Assembly (NCBI RefSeq): GCF_026240945.1
Contig: NZ_JAPFPY010000005.1
Coordinates: 62,001-126,000 of the forward strand
DNA from: Mycolicibacterium sp. J2
GTDB taxonomy: Bacteria > Actinomycetota > Actinomycetes > Mycobacteriales > Mycobacteriaceae
Length of the DNA stretch: 64,000 nucleotides
Reading direction: 5' to 3'
A model generated the notes under the pieces. The model was not told the origin of the DNA. It did no database searches and was given only the letters and a program-made list of their open reading frames with translations. The position numbers were made by a program, and so were the translations under genes. Shown here in pieces: positions 25,247 through 34,739 of this stretch (within the stretch, counting starts at the first letter, position 1; each line of letters begins with the position of its first letter).

Positions 25247-28200
25247 ATGGGAATCAAGGTGGCGCTGGAGCATCGCACCAGCTACACGTTCGACCGATTG
25301 GTGGAGGTGTACCCGCACGTGGTGCGGCTGCGTCCGGCGCCGCATTCCCGCACCCCGATCGAGGCCTACTCGCTGCAGGTGGAGCCGGCCGACCATTTCA
25401 TCAACTGGCAACAGGATGCCTTCGGAAACTACCTGGCCCGGTTGGTGTTTCCGAACCGAGCGAGCAGTCTGACCATCACGGTCGGCCTGATCGCCGATCT
25501 CAAGGTGATCAACCCCTTCGACTTTTTCATCGAGGACTGGGCCGAGACGGTTCCGTTCACCTACCCGCCGGCGCTCGCCGAGGATCTCAAGCCCTACCTG
25601 CGGCCCGTCGAGGGCTCCGATGAACTGACCGCGGCATGGGTGAAGAACTTCACCGTCCCTGCCAAGACGAGGACCATCGACTTCCTGGTGGCACTCAACC
25701 GTGCCGTCAACGCCGACGTCGGCTACAGCGTGCGGATGGAACCCGGTGTGCAGGCACCGGATTTCACCTTGCGCACCGCGATCGGTTCCTGCCGGGATTC
25801 GGCGTGGCTGCTGGTCGCGATCCTGCGCAAGTTGGGCTACGCCGCGCGGTTCGTGTCCGGCTACCTGGTCCAGCTGACCTCCGACGTGGAAGCGCTCGAC
25901 GGTCCGTCCGGCCCCGCCGCGGATTTCACCGATCTGCACGCCTGGACCGAGGTCTATGTTCCCGGTGCCGGATGGATCGGGCTGGACCCCACCTCCGGGT
26001 TGTTCGCCGGGGAGGGACACATCCCGCTGTCGGCGACCCCGCATCCCGAGTCGGCCGCGCCGATCACCGGCGCCACCGGCCCGTGTGAGACCACCCTGGA
26101 ATTCACCAACGTGGTGACCAGGGTGCACGAGGACCCCCGGGTCACGCTGCCCTACACACCGACCGCCTGGTCGGCCATCGTGGATCTGGGCGAGAAGGTC
26201 GATGCCCGGCTGGCGGCCGGCGACGTGCGACTGACCGTCGGCGGCGAACCCACCTTCGTGTCCATCGACAATCAGACCGACCCGGAGTGGACCACCGAGG
26301 CCGACGGTCCGCACAAGCGGCAGCGCGCCTCCGCACTGACCGCCCGGCTGAAGAAGGTGTGGGCTCCGCACGGCTTGGTGCAGCGCAGCCAAGGCAAGTG
26401 GTATCCCGGGGAACCGTTGCCGCGCTGGCAGATCGGCTTGTTCTGGCGGCCGGACGGCGAACCGGTGTGGAACGACCCGACGCTGTTGGCCGACCCGTGG
26501 GCCGAAAGCCTGCCGACACCGGTGCCCGACGGGTCCGACGCGGAGTTGCTCGCCGCCGTCGCGGACGGACTCGGCTTGCCGCAGACCCAGGTGCGCCCCG
26601 CCTACGAGGACGCCCTGAGCCGGCTGGCGGCCTCGGTGCGCCAGCCCGCCGGTGATCCGGTGCCGCCCACAGATGACCTGGCCATCGACGACGCGAAGCG
26701 GCGCGGTGCCATGCTGGCGCGGCTCGACGAATCCGTCGTCGAGCCCGCCGCGCACGTGCTGCCCCTGCATCGCCGCGACGACGATTCGGGCTGGGCCAGT
26801 GCGGACTGGAAACTGCGCCGCGGCCGGATCGTGTTGCTGGAAGGCGATTCGCCGGCCGGCCTGCGGCTGCCGCTCAACTCGATCAGCTGGCAGCCGCCGC
26901 GGCGCACCTTCGAAGCGGACCCGCTGACCTCCCGCGGCGCGCTGCGGCGCGGTCCGGTCCAGCAACAGGCGCCCGTCGAGCAGACCGAGGACGCCCCCAC
27001 CACGGCCCTGGTGGCCGAGATCCGGGCCGGCTTCCTCTACGTCTTCCTGCCACCCACCGACACCTTGGACGATTTCATCGACCTGGTGTCGCGCATCGAA
27101 GCCGCCGCCGCGTCGATCGACACCCCGGTGGTCATCGAGGGGTACGGGCCACCGCACGACGCCCGGCTGACCGCCATGACCGTGACCCCAGACCCCGGCG
27201 TCATCGAGGTCAACGTCGCGCCGACGGGCACCTTCGCCGAACAGCTGGCGCAACTGGAGACGCTCTACGAACAGGCCCGGCTGGCCCGGCTGTCCACCGA
27301 GTCGTTCGACGTGGACGGCACCCACGGCGGCACCGGCGGCGGCAACCACATCACCCTCGGCGGGATCACCCCGGCCGATTCGCCACTGCTGCGCCGCCCG
27401 GATCTGCTGGTGTCGCTGCTGACCTACTGGCAGCGGCACCCGTCGCTGTCCTATCTGTTCGCCGGCCGGTTCGTCGGCACCACCTCACAGGCCCCACGGG
27501 TCGACGAGGGCCGCTCGGAGGCGTTGTACGAGTTGGAGATCGCCTTCGCCGAGATTGCGCGGCTGGCCGAGGTCGGCGCGTCGAAACCCTGGGTGACCGA
27601 CCGGGCGCTGCGCCACCTGCTCACCGACATCACCGGTAACACCCACCGTGCCGAGTTCTGCATCGACAAGCTCTACAGCCCCGACAGCCCGCGGGGCCGG
27701 CTCGGCCTGCTGGAACTGCGCGGTTTCGAGATGCCGCCGCACCACCAGATGGCGATGGTGCAGTCGCTGCTGGTGCGATCGTTGGTGGCGTGGTTCTGGG
27801 ACGAGCCGCTGCGTGCCCCGCTGATTCGGCACGGTGACAACCTGCACGGGCGATACCTGTTGCCGCACTTCCTGATTCATGACATCGCCGATGTGGCCGC
27901 GGACCTGCGTGCGCACGGTGTCGACTTCGACACCAGCTGGTTGGATCCGTTCACCGAGTTCCGCTTCCCGCGGATCGGGACCGCGGTGTTCGACGGGGTG
28001 GAACTCGAACTGCGCGGGGGTATCGAACCGTGGAACGTGCTCGGTGAGGAATCCACCGCGGGCGGCACCGCACGCTATGTCGACTCGTCGGTGGAGCGGG
28101 TCCAGGTGCGCTTGATCGGCGCCGACCGGCACCGCTATGTCGTCACCGCCAACGACCACCCGATCCCGTTGCTGGCCACCGACAAGGCCGACGTTCAGGT

Positions 28201-28540
28201 CGGCGGGGTGCGGTACCGGGCCTGGCAGCCGCCCAGCGCGCTGCACCCGACCATCACCGTCGACGCCCCGCTGCGGTTCGAGCTCGTCGACGTGCTGACC
28301 GGCACCTCCAAGGGTGGGTGCACCTACCACGTCGCGCACCCGGGCGGGCGGGCCTACGACACCCCGCCGGTCAACGCCGTCGAGGCCGAATCCCGCCGCG
28401 GACGCCGCTTCGAAGTGGCCGGGTTCACATCGGGTCGGATGGACCTGGCCGACATCCGGGAGAAGCAGGCCCGCCAGTCCACCGATTTGGGCGCTCCGGG
28501 CATCCTCGATTTGCGCCGGGTGCGTACCGTTCTGCGGTAA
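25247..28540 (+). CDS. Transglutaminase-like protease fused to circularly permuted glutamine-synthetase-like ligase (DUF2126)
   Basis: A 1097-aa two-enzyme fusion. Residues 1-270 form a bacterial transglutaminase-like N- and core domain with catalytic triad Cys182 (GSCRDSA), His231 (LHAW) and Asp247 (LDPTSG). From about 310 to the end is DUF2126, described by Iyer and colleagues as a circularly permuted glutamine-synthetase-like amidoligase; a GGGNH motif near residue 695 fits its glutamate/ATP site. ATG at 25247 begins the transglutaminase N-terminus. The stop shares a base with the next ATG (TAATG). Likely role: ATP-dependent peptide bond formation plus cleavage or transfer. Substrates are unknown. 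Confidence 0.88.
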   Translation: MGIKVALEHRTSYTFDRLVEVYPHVVRLRPAPHSRTPIEAYSLQVEPADHFINWQQDAFGNYLARLVFPNRASSLTITVGLIADLKVINPFDFFIEDWAETVPFTYPPALAEDLKPYLRPVEGSDELTAAWVKNFTVPAKTRTIDFLVALNRAVNADVGYSVRMEPGVQAPDFTLRTAIGSCRDSAWLLVAILRKLGYAARFVSGYLVQLTSDVEALDGPSGPAADFTDLHAWTEVYVPGAGWIGLDPTSGLFAGEGHIPLSATPHPESAAPITGATGPCETTLEFTNVVTRVHEDPRVTLPYTPTAWSAIVDLGEKVDARLAAGDVRLTVGGEPTFVSIDNQTDPEWTTEADGPHKRQRASALTARLKKVWAPHGLVQRSQGKWYPGEPLPRWQIGLFWRPDGEPVWNDPTLLADPWAESLPTPVPDGSDAELLAAVADGLGLPQTQVRPAYEDALSRLAASVRQPAGDPVPPTDDLAIDDAKRRGAMLARLDESVVEPAAHVLPLHRRDDDSGWASADWKLRRGRIVLLEGDSPAGLRLPLNSISWQPPRRTFEADPLTSRGALRRGPVQQQAPVEQTEDAPTTALVAEIRAGFLYVFLPPTDTLDDFIDLVSRIEAAAASIDTPVVIEGYGPPHDARLTAMTVTPDPGVIEVNVAPTGTFAEQLAQLETLYEQARLARLSTESFDVDGTHGGTGGGNHITLGGITPADSPLLRRPDLLVSLLTYWQRHPSLSYLFAGRFVGTTSQAPRVDEGRSEALYELEIAFAEIARLAEVGASKPWVTDRALRHLLTDITGNTHRAEFCIDKLYSPDSPRGRLGLLELRGFEMPPHHQMAMVQSLLVRSLVAWFWDEPLRAPLIRHGDNLHGRYLLPHFLIHDIADVAADLRAHGVDFDTSWLDPFTEFRFPRIGTAVFDGVELELRGGIEPWNVLGEESTAGGTARYVDSSVERVQVRLIGADRHRYVVTANDHPIPLLATDKADVQVGGVRYRAWQPPSALHPTITVDAPLRFELVDVLTGTSKGGCTYHVAHPGGRAYDTPPVNAVEAESRRGRRFEVAGFTSGRMDLADIREKQARQSTDLGAPGILDLRRVRTVLR

Positions 28541-31230
28541 TGGTCCTTCGCACGAACGGCTCACCGGAGCCGAACATCGGTGTGACCGCCACCGCTTCGG
28601 GCTCCACCGAGGATGTGCTGGTGGGGTATCGCGCTGCCCGCGCACAGCAGGCCCTGTTCGATATCCGCGGCATGGCGGGCAGCGGCTACGACGAATTCGT
28701 CGACCCCGCCGGCGGTATCCGGCCCACCTGGCAGGAGCTCGCCGAGTGCGTCGCCGAGCGCGGCCGCAACGGCCTCGACCAACTGCGCGCCACGGTGCGC
28801 GGCCTGGTCGACGACGACGGCATCACCTACGTCCACGTGGACCCGTCCGCACCGGCCAGCAACGGTGTCGCGGTGCCGTGGCACCTCGACGCGCTGCCCC
28901 TCCTCGTCTCGGCCGCTGACTGGAACACGCTGGAAGCCGGTCTGGTGCAGCGATCCCGGCTGCTGGACGCCGTGCTCACCGACCTCTACGGTGACCGGCG
29001 GTCGATCACCAGCGGGGTGCTGCCACCGCAGTTGCTGTTCGCCCATCCCGGTTACATCCGGGCCGCGCACGGTATCGAGGTGCCCGGCCACCATCAACTC
29101 TTCCTGCACGGGTGCGATATCAGCCGCGCCGCCGACGGCACCTTCCGGGTGAATGCCGACTGGACCCAGGCACCCTCGGGCGCCGGGTACGCGATGGCCG
29201 GCCGGCGCGTCATCACCCACGCCATCCCCGAACTGTACGAGCGGGTGGGCCCGCGGCCGGCCTCACCGTGGGCGCAGGCCCTGCGACTGGCCCTCATCGA
29301 CGCCGCCCCGGACACCGCCGAGGAACCCGTCGTCGTCGTGCTCAGCCCGGGCGCGCATTCCGAGACCGCATTCGATCAGGCCTATCTGGCCACCGTGCTG
29401 GGCTTCCCGTTGGTGGAGAGCGCGGATCTGGTGGTGCGCGACGGCCGGTTGTGGATGCGCTCGCTGGGCACCTTGAAACGGGTGGACGTGGTGCTGCGCC
29501 GCATCGACGCCGAATACGTCGACCCGCTCGATCTGCGCGCCGATTCCCGGCTCGGTGTGGTGGGACTGGTCGAGGTGCTGCGCCGCGGCGCGGTCACGGT
29601 GGTCAACACCCTGGGCAGCGGCATCCTGGAAAGCCCTGCGTTGCTTCGTTTTCTGCCCGAGCTGTCCGAGTTGCTGGTGGGTGAGACGCCACTGCTGCAC
29701 AGCGGCGGGGTGTACTGGGCCGGCTACCCGAACGAGCTCTCGCACATCCGGGCCAATCTGGCCGCGCTGCTCATCAAACCGGTCGACGGCGGGCGGACCA
29801 TCGTCGGGCCGACCCTCTCGCCGACCCGACGCGAGGAACTCGGCGCCCAGATCGCAGCCACCCCGTGGCGCTGGGTGGCCCAGGAGTTGCCCGAATTCTC
29901 CTCGGCACCCACCGATTACTACAAGGGTGGGCTGTCGGCGGCCAGCGTGGGCATGCGACTGTTCACGGTCGCGCAGCGCGGGGGTTACGCACCCATGATC
30001 GGTGGGCTTGGCTTCCTTCCCGCGCAGGGCAGTTCGGCGTACACGTTGAACACCGTGGCCGCCAAGGACATCTGGGTACGCGCCCCGGAGCGGGTCAAGG
30101 CGATACCGACACCATCGGTGGAGCCGGCTCCGACCTATGTCGTCGCCGCACCGGCTCCGGTGATGACGCCGAGCCCGACTCGGGCGGTCAGCTCGCCGCG
30201 CGTGCTGTCGGACCTGTTCTGGATGGGGCGGTACGCCGAGCGCGCCGAGAACATGGCGCGGTTGTTGTCCGTCACCCGCGAGCGCTACCACGAATACCGG
30301 TATCGCCAGGACATGGCGGGCAGCCAGTGCGTGCCGGTACTGCTGGCCGCGATCGGCCGGATCACCGGCACCGACACCGGCGGCGGCGACGACCACGAGA
30401 TGATCGCCGTCGCACCGAGCACCCTGTGGGCGGTGACCGCCGACCGGCGCCGGCCGGGCTCACTGGCGCAGTCGGTGGAACGGCTCGGGCTGGCCGCCCG
30501 TGGGGTGCGTGACCAGATGTCCAACGACACCTGGATGGTGCTGGCCGCGGTGGAGCGCGCCGTCGGGCACCGGACCGCCACCCCGCCGGACTCGCAGACC
30601 GAAGGTGACGCCTATCTGGCGACCGCGCACAGTCAGACGCTGGCGGGCATGCTCGCGCTGTCCGGGATGGCCGCCGAGTCCATGGTGCAGGACGTGGGCT
30701 GGACGATGATGGACATCGGCAAGCGCATCGAGCGGGGCCTCGGGCTGACCGCGTTGTTGCGGGCCACCCTGACCGAGGTACGCAGCCCCGACGCCGAGCA
30801 GACCATCACCGAGTCCACCCTGGTGGCCTGCGAATCGTCGGTGATCTACCGGCGCCGGACCCTGGGCCAGGTCAGCCTGGCCGCGCTGGCCGACCTGGTG
30901 CTTTTCGAAGGTGAGAATCCGCGGTCGCTGGCCTATCAACTGGAGCGGCTGCGGGCAGGGCTCAAACGGTTGCCGTCGGCCTCCGGGGCGTCGCGCCCGG
31001 AACGGCTGGTCGACGAGATCGCGGCCCGGTTGCGCCGCACCGACCCGCAGGACCTGGAGCTGATCGCCGCCGACGAGCGCGGCGAGACCCGGGCCGAGCT
31101 GGCGGATCTGCTCGACGGGATCCACGCCGGCCTGCGCGACCTGTCCGGCCTGATCACCGCGTCGCACCTGTCCCTGCCCGGCGGTATGCAGCCGCTGTGG
31201 GGGCCCGACGAGAGGCGCGACTTGCCGTGA
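28540..31230 (+). CDS. Circularly permuted ATP-grasp ligase fused to alpha-E domain
   Basis: An 896-aa fusion of a circularly permuted type 2 ATP-grasp domain (about 60-520; DUF404/DUF407) and the all-helical alpha-E domain (DUF403, about 550-880, starting DLFWMGRYAERAENMARLL). In many bacteria these are two genes; here they are one. The ATP-grasp part carries LLHSGGVYWAGYPNE-type and LPAQGSSAYTLNTVAAKDIW segments. A peptide or amide ligase role is predicted from its fold and constant association with DUF2126 and transglutaminases. Its ATG overlaps the preceding stop, and its own stop overlaps the next start (GTGA), so the three are translated as a unit. Confidence 0.88.
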   Translation: MVLRTNGSPEPNIGVTATASGSTEDVLVGYRAARAQQALFDIRGMAGSGYDEFVDPAGGIRPTWQELAECVAERGRNGLDQLRATVRGLVDDDGITYVHVDPSAPASNGVAVPWHLDALPLLVSAADWNTLEAGLVQRSRLLDAVLTDLYGDRRSITSGVLPPQLLFAHPGYIRAAHGIEVPGHHQLFLHGCDISRAADGTFRVNADWTQAPSGAGYAMAGRRVITHAIPELYERVGPRPASPWAQALRLALIDAAPDTAEEPVVVVLSPGAHSETAFDQAYLATVLGFPLVESADLVVRDGRLWMRSLGTLKRVDVVLRRIDAEYVDPLDLRADSRLGVVGLVEVLRRGAVTVVNTLGSGILESPALLRFLPELSELLVGETPLLHSGGVYWAGYPNELSHIRANLAALLIKPVDGGRTIVGPTLSPTRREELGAQIAATPWRWVAQELPEFSSAPTDYYKGGLSAASVGMRLFTVAQRGGYAPMIGGLGFLPAQGSSAYTLNTVAAKDIWVRAPERVKAIPTPSVEPAPTYVVAAPAPVMTPSPTRAVSSPRVLSDLFWMGRYAERAENMARLLSVTRERYHEYRYRQDMAGSQCVPVLLAAIGRITGTDTGGGDDHEMIAVAPSTLWAVTADRRRPGSLAQSVERLGLAARGVRDQMSNDTWMVLAAVERAVGHRTATPPDSQTEGDAYLATAHSQTLAGMLALSGMAAESMVQDVGWTMMDIGKRIERGLGLTALLRATLTEVRSPDAEQTITESTLVACESSVIYRRRTLGQVSLAALADLVLFEGENPRSLAYQLERLRAGLKRLPSASGASRPERLVDEIAARLRRTDPQDLELIAADERGETRAELADLLDGIHAGLRDLSGLITASHLSLPGGMQPLWGPDERRDLP

Positions 31231-32093
31231 GCGTGAGGGGATACGAGATCACCCACCGCACCACGTACCGGTACTCCGACGTGGTCACCAGCTCCTATGG
31301 CCGCGGCTTCCTCGTCCCGCGCAGCTCGTCCCGGCAGCGGTGTCTGGCGCACGAGCTGCTGGTGGATCCCGAGCCGGCCGACAGCTCCACCGGCCGCGAC
31401 GCGTACGGCAACATCAGCTCGTATTTCCACGTCACCGAGCACCACCGCATGCTGACGGTGACCAGCCGTTCGGTTGTCGAGGTCGACGTGCCGCCACCCG
31501 GCCAGTACGACGGTGCCGAGCTGCAGGTGCCGTGGGAACGGGCCCGGCCGGCCGGACTGGCCTGCGAATTTGCCATGGACCTGGTGCCCCCGGAGATCAA
31601 CGATTCCGTCATCGCCTATGCCGCACCGACTTTCACGCCGGGGCGGCCGCTGATCGACGTCGTGCGCGAACTGACCACCCGCATCTACACCGACTTCAGC
31701 TACCTGCCGGGATCAACCACGGTCTCCACCGGGGTGGCCGAGGTGCTGGCCGCCCGCGAGGGCGTGTGCCAGGATTTCGCCCGGCTGGCCATCGCCTGCC
31801 TGCGGGCCAACGGTCTGGCGGCCAGCTACGTCTCCGGGTATCTGGCCACCGACCCGCCGCCCGGTAAGGAGCGCATGGTCGGCGTCGACGCCACCCACGC
31901 CTGGGCTTCGGTGTGGACGCCGGGGGACCGCTGGGTGGCGTTCGACCCCACCAACGACCAATTGATCGACGAACGCTATGTTGTCGTGGGGTTCGGGCGA
32001 GATTACGCCGACGTGCCCCCGTTGCGCGGCATCATCTACACCGATTCGGAGAGTAGCGTGATAGACGTCGCGGTCGACGTCGCGCCGTACTAG
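31227..32093 (+). CDS. Transglutaminase-like cysteine protease
   Basis: A 288-aa protein with the bacterial transglutaminase-like N-terminal beta domain (YEITHRTTYRYSDVV) and a papain-like core with Cys181 (GVCQDFAR), His224 (THAWASVW) and Asp240 (FDPTND). Such proteins act as peptidases or transamidases, and it could cleave or transfer the product of the two upstream ligases. The GTG at 31227 overlaps the upstream stop; the reading from 31197 lies inside the previous gene. No signal peptide, so it acts in the cytosol. Confidence 0.9.
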   Translation: MSVRGYEITHRTTYRYSDVVTSSYGRGFLVPRSSSRQRCLAHELLVDPEPADSSTGRDAYGNISSYFHVTEHHRMLTVTSRSVVEVDVPPPGQYDGAELQVPWERARPAGLACEFAMDLVPPEINDSVIAYAAPTFTPGRPLIDVVRELTTRIYTDFSYLPGSTTVSTGVAEVLAAREGVCQDFARLAIACLRANGLAASYVSGYLATDPPPGKERMVGVDATHAWASVWTPGDRWVAFDPTNDQLIDERYVVVGFGRDYADVPPLRGIIYTDSESSVIDVAVDVAPY

Positions 32094-32104
32094 GGGGAGA
32101 GTGC

Positions 32105-33136
32105 ATGCGGGACTTCACGTGTCCGACCTGTGGTCAGCGGCTCTCGTTCGAGAACTCGGTGTGCCTGTCCTGCGGTGCGGCGCTGGGCTTTTCGCTCGAC
32201 GATATGGCACTGCTGGTCATCACCACCGGCGGGGAGAGTGCCAACGCGGGCGCGGTTCACCCCACCGAATACCAGTTGTGCGCCAATCTCCACCTGGCCG
32301 AATGCAATTGGCTGGTGCGGACCGCCGACCAACAGCTCTGCGTGTCCTGCGCGCTGACCCGCACCCGCCCGGGTGACGACGACGCCAAGGCGCTGGCGGC
32401 CTTCGCGATCGCCGAGAAGGCCAAGCGCCGCCTGATCGCCGAGCTGCACGAGTTGCGTTTGCCGATCGTCGGGCGCGACCTGGACCCCGATTATGGGCTG
32501 GCCTTCGACCTGCTGTCCAGTGAGCATCAGCAGGTGCTGACCGGGCACGTCAACGGCGTGATCACCCTGGATCTGGCCGAGGGCGACGACGTGCACCGCG
32601 AACAGTTGCGGGTCGAAATGTCCGAGCCGTACCGCACCCTGCTCGGGCACTTCCGCCATGAGGTCGGCCACTACTACTTCTACCGGTTGGTCGAGGCGGC
32701 GCCCGAGGACCGGGCACGGTTCGAGGAGCTGTTCGGCGATCCGGACGCCGACTACCAGGCCGCGCTGGACCGGCACTACCGCGACGGCGCGCCGGCGGGC
32801 TGGGACGAGGACTACGTATCGTCGTATGCCACCATGCACCCGGCCGAGGACTGGGCCGAGACCTTCGCGCACTACCTGCACATCCGCGACACCCTGGACA
32901 CCTCGGCGGCGTTCGGGTTCGCCCCGGCCGGCGCCACCTTCGACCGAAAGGTCTTGGGCCCCAGTGGTTTCGACACCATGATCGAAATGTGGTTGCCATT
33001 GGCGTGGGCGCTGAACATGGTGAACCGCTCGATGGGCAAGGACGACCTCTACCCGTTCGTGCTGCCGCCGGCCGTCCTGGAGAAGATGCGCTTCATCCAC
33101 ACCGTGGTCGACGCGGTCACGACCACGACGGCGTGA
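32105..33136 (+). CDS. Zinc-ribbon metallopeptidase (COG4307-type)
   Basis: A 343-aa protein starting with a zinc ribbon (Cys6, Cys9, Cys20, Cys23), a second Cys/His group (about 59-82: CANLHLAEC, CVSC) and a metallopeptidase domain with HEVGH (His185, Glu186, His189). Downstream acidic and His residues in AEDWAETFAHYLHI are candidates for further zinc ligands. It starts 12 bases after the transglutaminase with a GGGGAGAG ribosome site, so it is the fourth gene of the peptide-ligase operon, and a processing or tag-removing peptidase would fit. Its 3' end overlaps the convergent SDR gene by 20 bases. Confidence 0.85.
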   Translation: MRDFTCPTCGQRLSFENSVCLSCGAALGFSLDDMALLVITTGGESANAGAVHPTEYQLCANLHLAECNWLVRTADQQLCVSCALTRTRPGDDDAKALAAFAIAEKAKRRLIAELHELRLPIVGRDLDPDYGLAFDLLSSEHQQVLTGHVNGVITLDLAEGDDVHREQLRVEMSEPYRTLLGHFRHEVGHYYFYRLVEAAPEDRARFEELFGDPDADYQAALDRHYRDGAPAGWDEDYVSSYATMHPAEDWAETFAHYLHIRDTLDTSAAFGFAPAGATFDRKVLGPSGFDTMIEMWLPLAWALNMVNRSMGKDDLYPFVLPPAVLEKMRFIHTVVDAVTTTTA

Positions 33137-34145
33137 GCAGGCTCTCCGCGGTGGCGGTGACCGCGTCGGCGGCCGGGCGAGGGTGCCAGCCCAACTCGGC
33201 GGCGGCTTTGGCGCTGCTGACCTTCTTCGGTTCACCGAGCAGCCCGGCGAAGACCTGGAGCTCCGGCCGTTGGGCCGCGGCGGCTCGGAACGCGTCATCG
33301 TCGGCCACCTGCTCGGGAACCCGGGCGGCGCGCGCACCCAAGCGCTCGCGAAGGGTGGCCGCGATCTGGGGCAGGGTCATCGCCTCGCCGGCACTGGCCA
33401 GATAACGCTGTCCGGCCGCGCCCGGTGCCGTCATCGCGCGCACGTGCAGATCGGCAACGTCGCGCACGTCGACCACGCCGAAGGACGCCTGCGGCAACGG
33501 CGTCGGCCGGCCACGCAGCAGTGCCGCGATGATGCCGACCGAGCTGGACAGCTGCGGCCCGAGCACCGGCCCGAACACGCCGACCGGATTGACCACCGTC
33601 AATTCCGGTGCGCCCGGGTGGTCGGCGGCGAACTCCCACGCCGCGCGTTCGGCGAAGGTCTTGGACAGTACGTACGGGCTGTTCTCGTCGGCGGTATCGG
33701 TCCAGTCCGCCTCGTCGAACACCCAGCCCGACGGCCGCGGGCTGTACCCGACGGCGGCAAACGACGATGTCAGCACCACCCGCCGGACCCCGCCCGCGGC
33801 CGCGGCGCGCAGCACCCGCAGGGTGCCCTCGCGGGCCGGCGCGATGAGCTCGTCGGGATTCTCGGGTTGGCGCGGCGGGAACGGCGACGCCGTGTGCAGG
33901 ACGTATCCGCAACCGGCGACGGCGTCGGCCCATCCGGCGTCCGCGGTCAGGTCGGCGACGGCGAAGCTCAACCGGGCGGTGTCGGCCCCGGCCCTGGCCA
34001 GCGTGTCACGTACCTCGGCGATCCTGGCCGCCGAGCGCACCGTCGCGCGCACCGGGTGGCCGCCCGCAAGGAGTTGGGTGATGGTATGTCCGGCAAGGAA
34101 TCCCGAGCCGCCCGTGACGAGTACCGGTTGCTTGTCATCGGTCAC
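33117..34145 (-). CDS. NAD(P)-dependent epimerase/reductase (extended SDR, DFR-like)
   Basis: A 342-aa extended short-chain dehydrogenase of the dihydroflavonol-reductase-like group. It has the Rossmann motif TGGSGFLAGH, a Ser in LTSSFAAVGY and the YxxxK pair in YVLSKTFAE. The substrate, probably a ketone or aldehyde, is unknown. The GTG at 34145 overlaps the stop of the MerR gene (GTGA), so regulator and enzyme are one operon. The 3' end runs 20 bases into the convergent metallopeptidase gene. Confidence 0.85.
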   Translation of the reverse strand: MTDDKQPVLVTGGSGFLAGHTITQLLAGGHPVRATVRSAARIAEVRDTLARAGADTARLSFAVADLTADAGWADAVAGCGYVLHTASPFPPRQPENPDELIAPAREGTLRVLRAAAAGGVRRVVLTSSFAAVGYSPRPSGWVFDEADWTDTADENSPYVLSKTFAERAAWEFAADHPGAPELTVVNPVGVFGPVLGPQLSSSVGIIAALLRGRPTPLPQASFGVVDVRDVADLHVRAMTAPGAAGQRYLASAGEAMTLPQIAATLRERLGARAARVPEQVADDDAFRAAAAQRPELQVFAGLLGEPKKVSSAKAAAELGWHPRPAADAVTATAESLLTPSWS

Positions 34146-34627
34146 CGTTGTGCGCCTTCCTGACGGAGTAGTCGATCGCCGAGCGCGATGAGCTCCGGGA
34201 TCAGCTGTTCTTCGGTGGCGCGGTCACCGCGGTCGCGTGCCGCCCACATCTGCGCCTTGGCCGCGACGTAGCGCTGTCGCAGTTCCAGGCGGGCGATCTC
34301 GGCGCCGAGCCGCTGGGCGTGCTCGGCGAACAGCCGGTGCTGGTCGGCCGCGGCGGTTTCGTCGCCGGGGCCACCGCGCATGTTCTGGACGTAGCTGCGC
34401 ATATCCCGCACCGACATGCCGGTGCCGCGCAGGCAGGCCAGTGCCTCGGCCGCCGCGACGGCCTCCGCCGGATACCGGCGATGTCCGCTGCTCTCGTCCC
34501 GCGGTACCGGCTCCAGCAGGCCGACGCGTTCGTAATACCGCAACGCCGACTCGGCCAACCCGGTGCGCCGGGACACCTGCGCGATGGTGAGGTCGCCGGT
34601 GCGCGACCCGGCCAGCTCGATCGTCAT
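34142..34627 (-). CDS. MerR-family transcriptional regulator
   Basis: A 161-aa activator/repressor with the MerR winged helix (TIAQVSRRTGLAESALRYYERVGLL), followed by a long coiled-coil dimerisation helix (about 95-140). It lacks the Cys residues of metal sensors, so it may sense an organic compound or aldehyde handled by the coupled SDR enzyme. The ATG at 34627 is preceded by a MerR-type promoter, so it probably controls its own operon. Confidence 0.88.
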   Translation of the reverse strand: MTIELAGSRTGDLTIAQVSRRTGLAESALRYYERVGLLEPVPRDESSGHRRYPAEAVAAAEALACLRGTGMSVRDMRSYVQNMRGGPGDETAAADQHRLFAEHAQRLGAEIARLELRQRYVAAKAQMWAARDRGDRATEEQLIPELIALGDRLLRQEGAQR

Positions 34628-34633
34628 GCCACC

Positions 34634-34664
34634 ACTCTGCCGAACCTGAAGCGCTTCAAGTCAA
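34634..34664 (-). promoter_or_regulatory. MerR-type promoter with long spacer and palindrome
   Basis: On the minus strand TTGACT (34664-34659) is followed after a 19-base spacer by CAGAGT (34639-34634), which ends 6 bases before the ATG. The spacer contains the perfect palindrome TGAAGC-GCTTCA (34647-34658). An overlong 19-20-base spacer with a central dyad is the hallmark of MerR-family activated promoters. The transcript would be leaderless. The assignment to this MerR is inferred from position. Confidence 0.6.
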
Positions 34665-34727
34665 GCTGCCGTGTCACGGTCGGGCGACGAGGGCATGTCG
34701 CACCACCGCAAAACCGACCCGGCTTCC

Positions 34728-34733
34728 TAGGAT
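34728..34733 (+). promoter_or_regulatory. Predicted -10 element for leaderless DUF3097 mRNA
   Basis: TAGGAT at 34728-34733 fits TANNNT and ends 6 bases before the GTG at 34740. The gap CGCCCG contains no ribosome site. Confidence 0.5.
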
Positions 34734-34739
34734 CGCCCG

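Noticed and set aside
24971..27439. Long minus-strand open frame (822 codons) opposite the transglutaminase-ligase gene
   Set aside because: It is a shadow frame from high third-position GC: its composition is Gly/Arg/His/Gln-rich with no recognisable domain, while the plus strand carries clear catalytic motifs. The same applies to the long antisense frames over aspS, alaS, rarA and relA.
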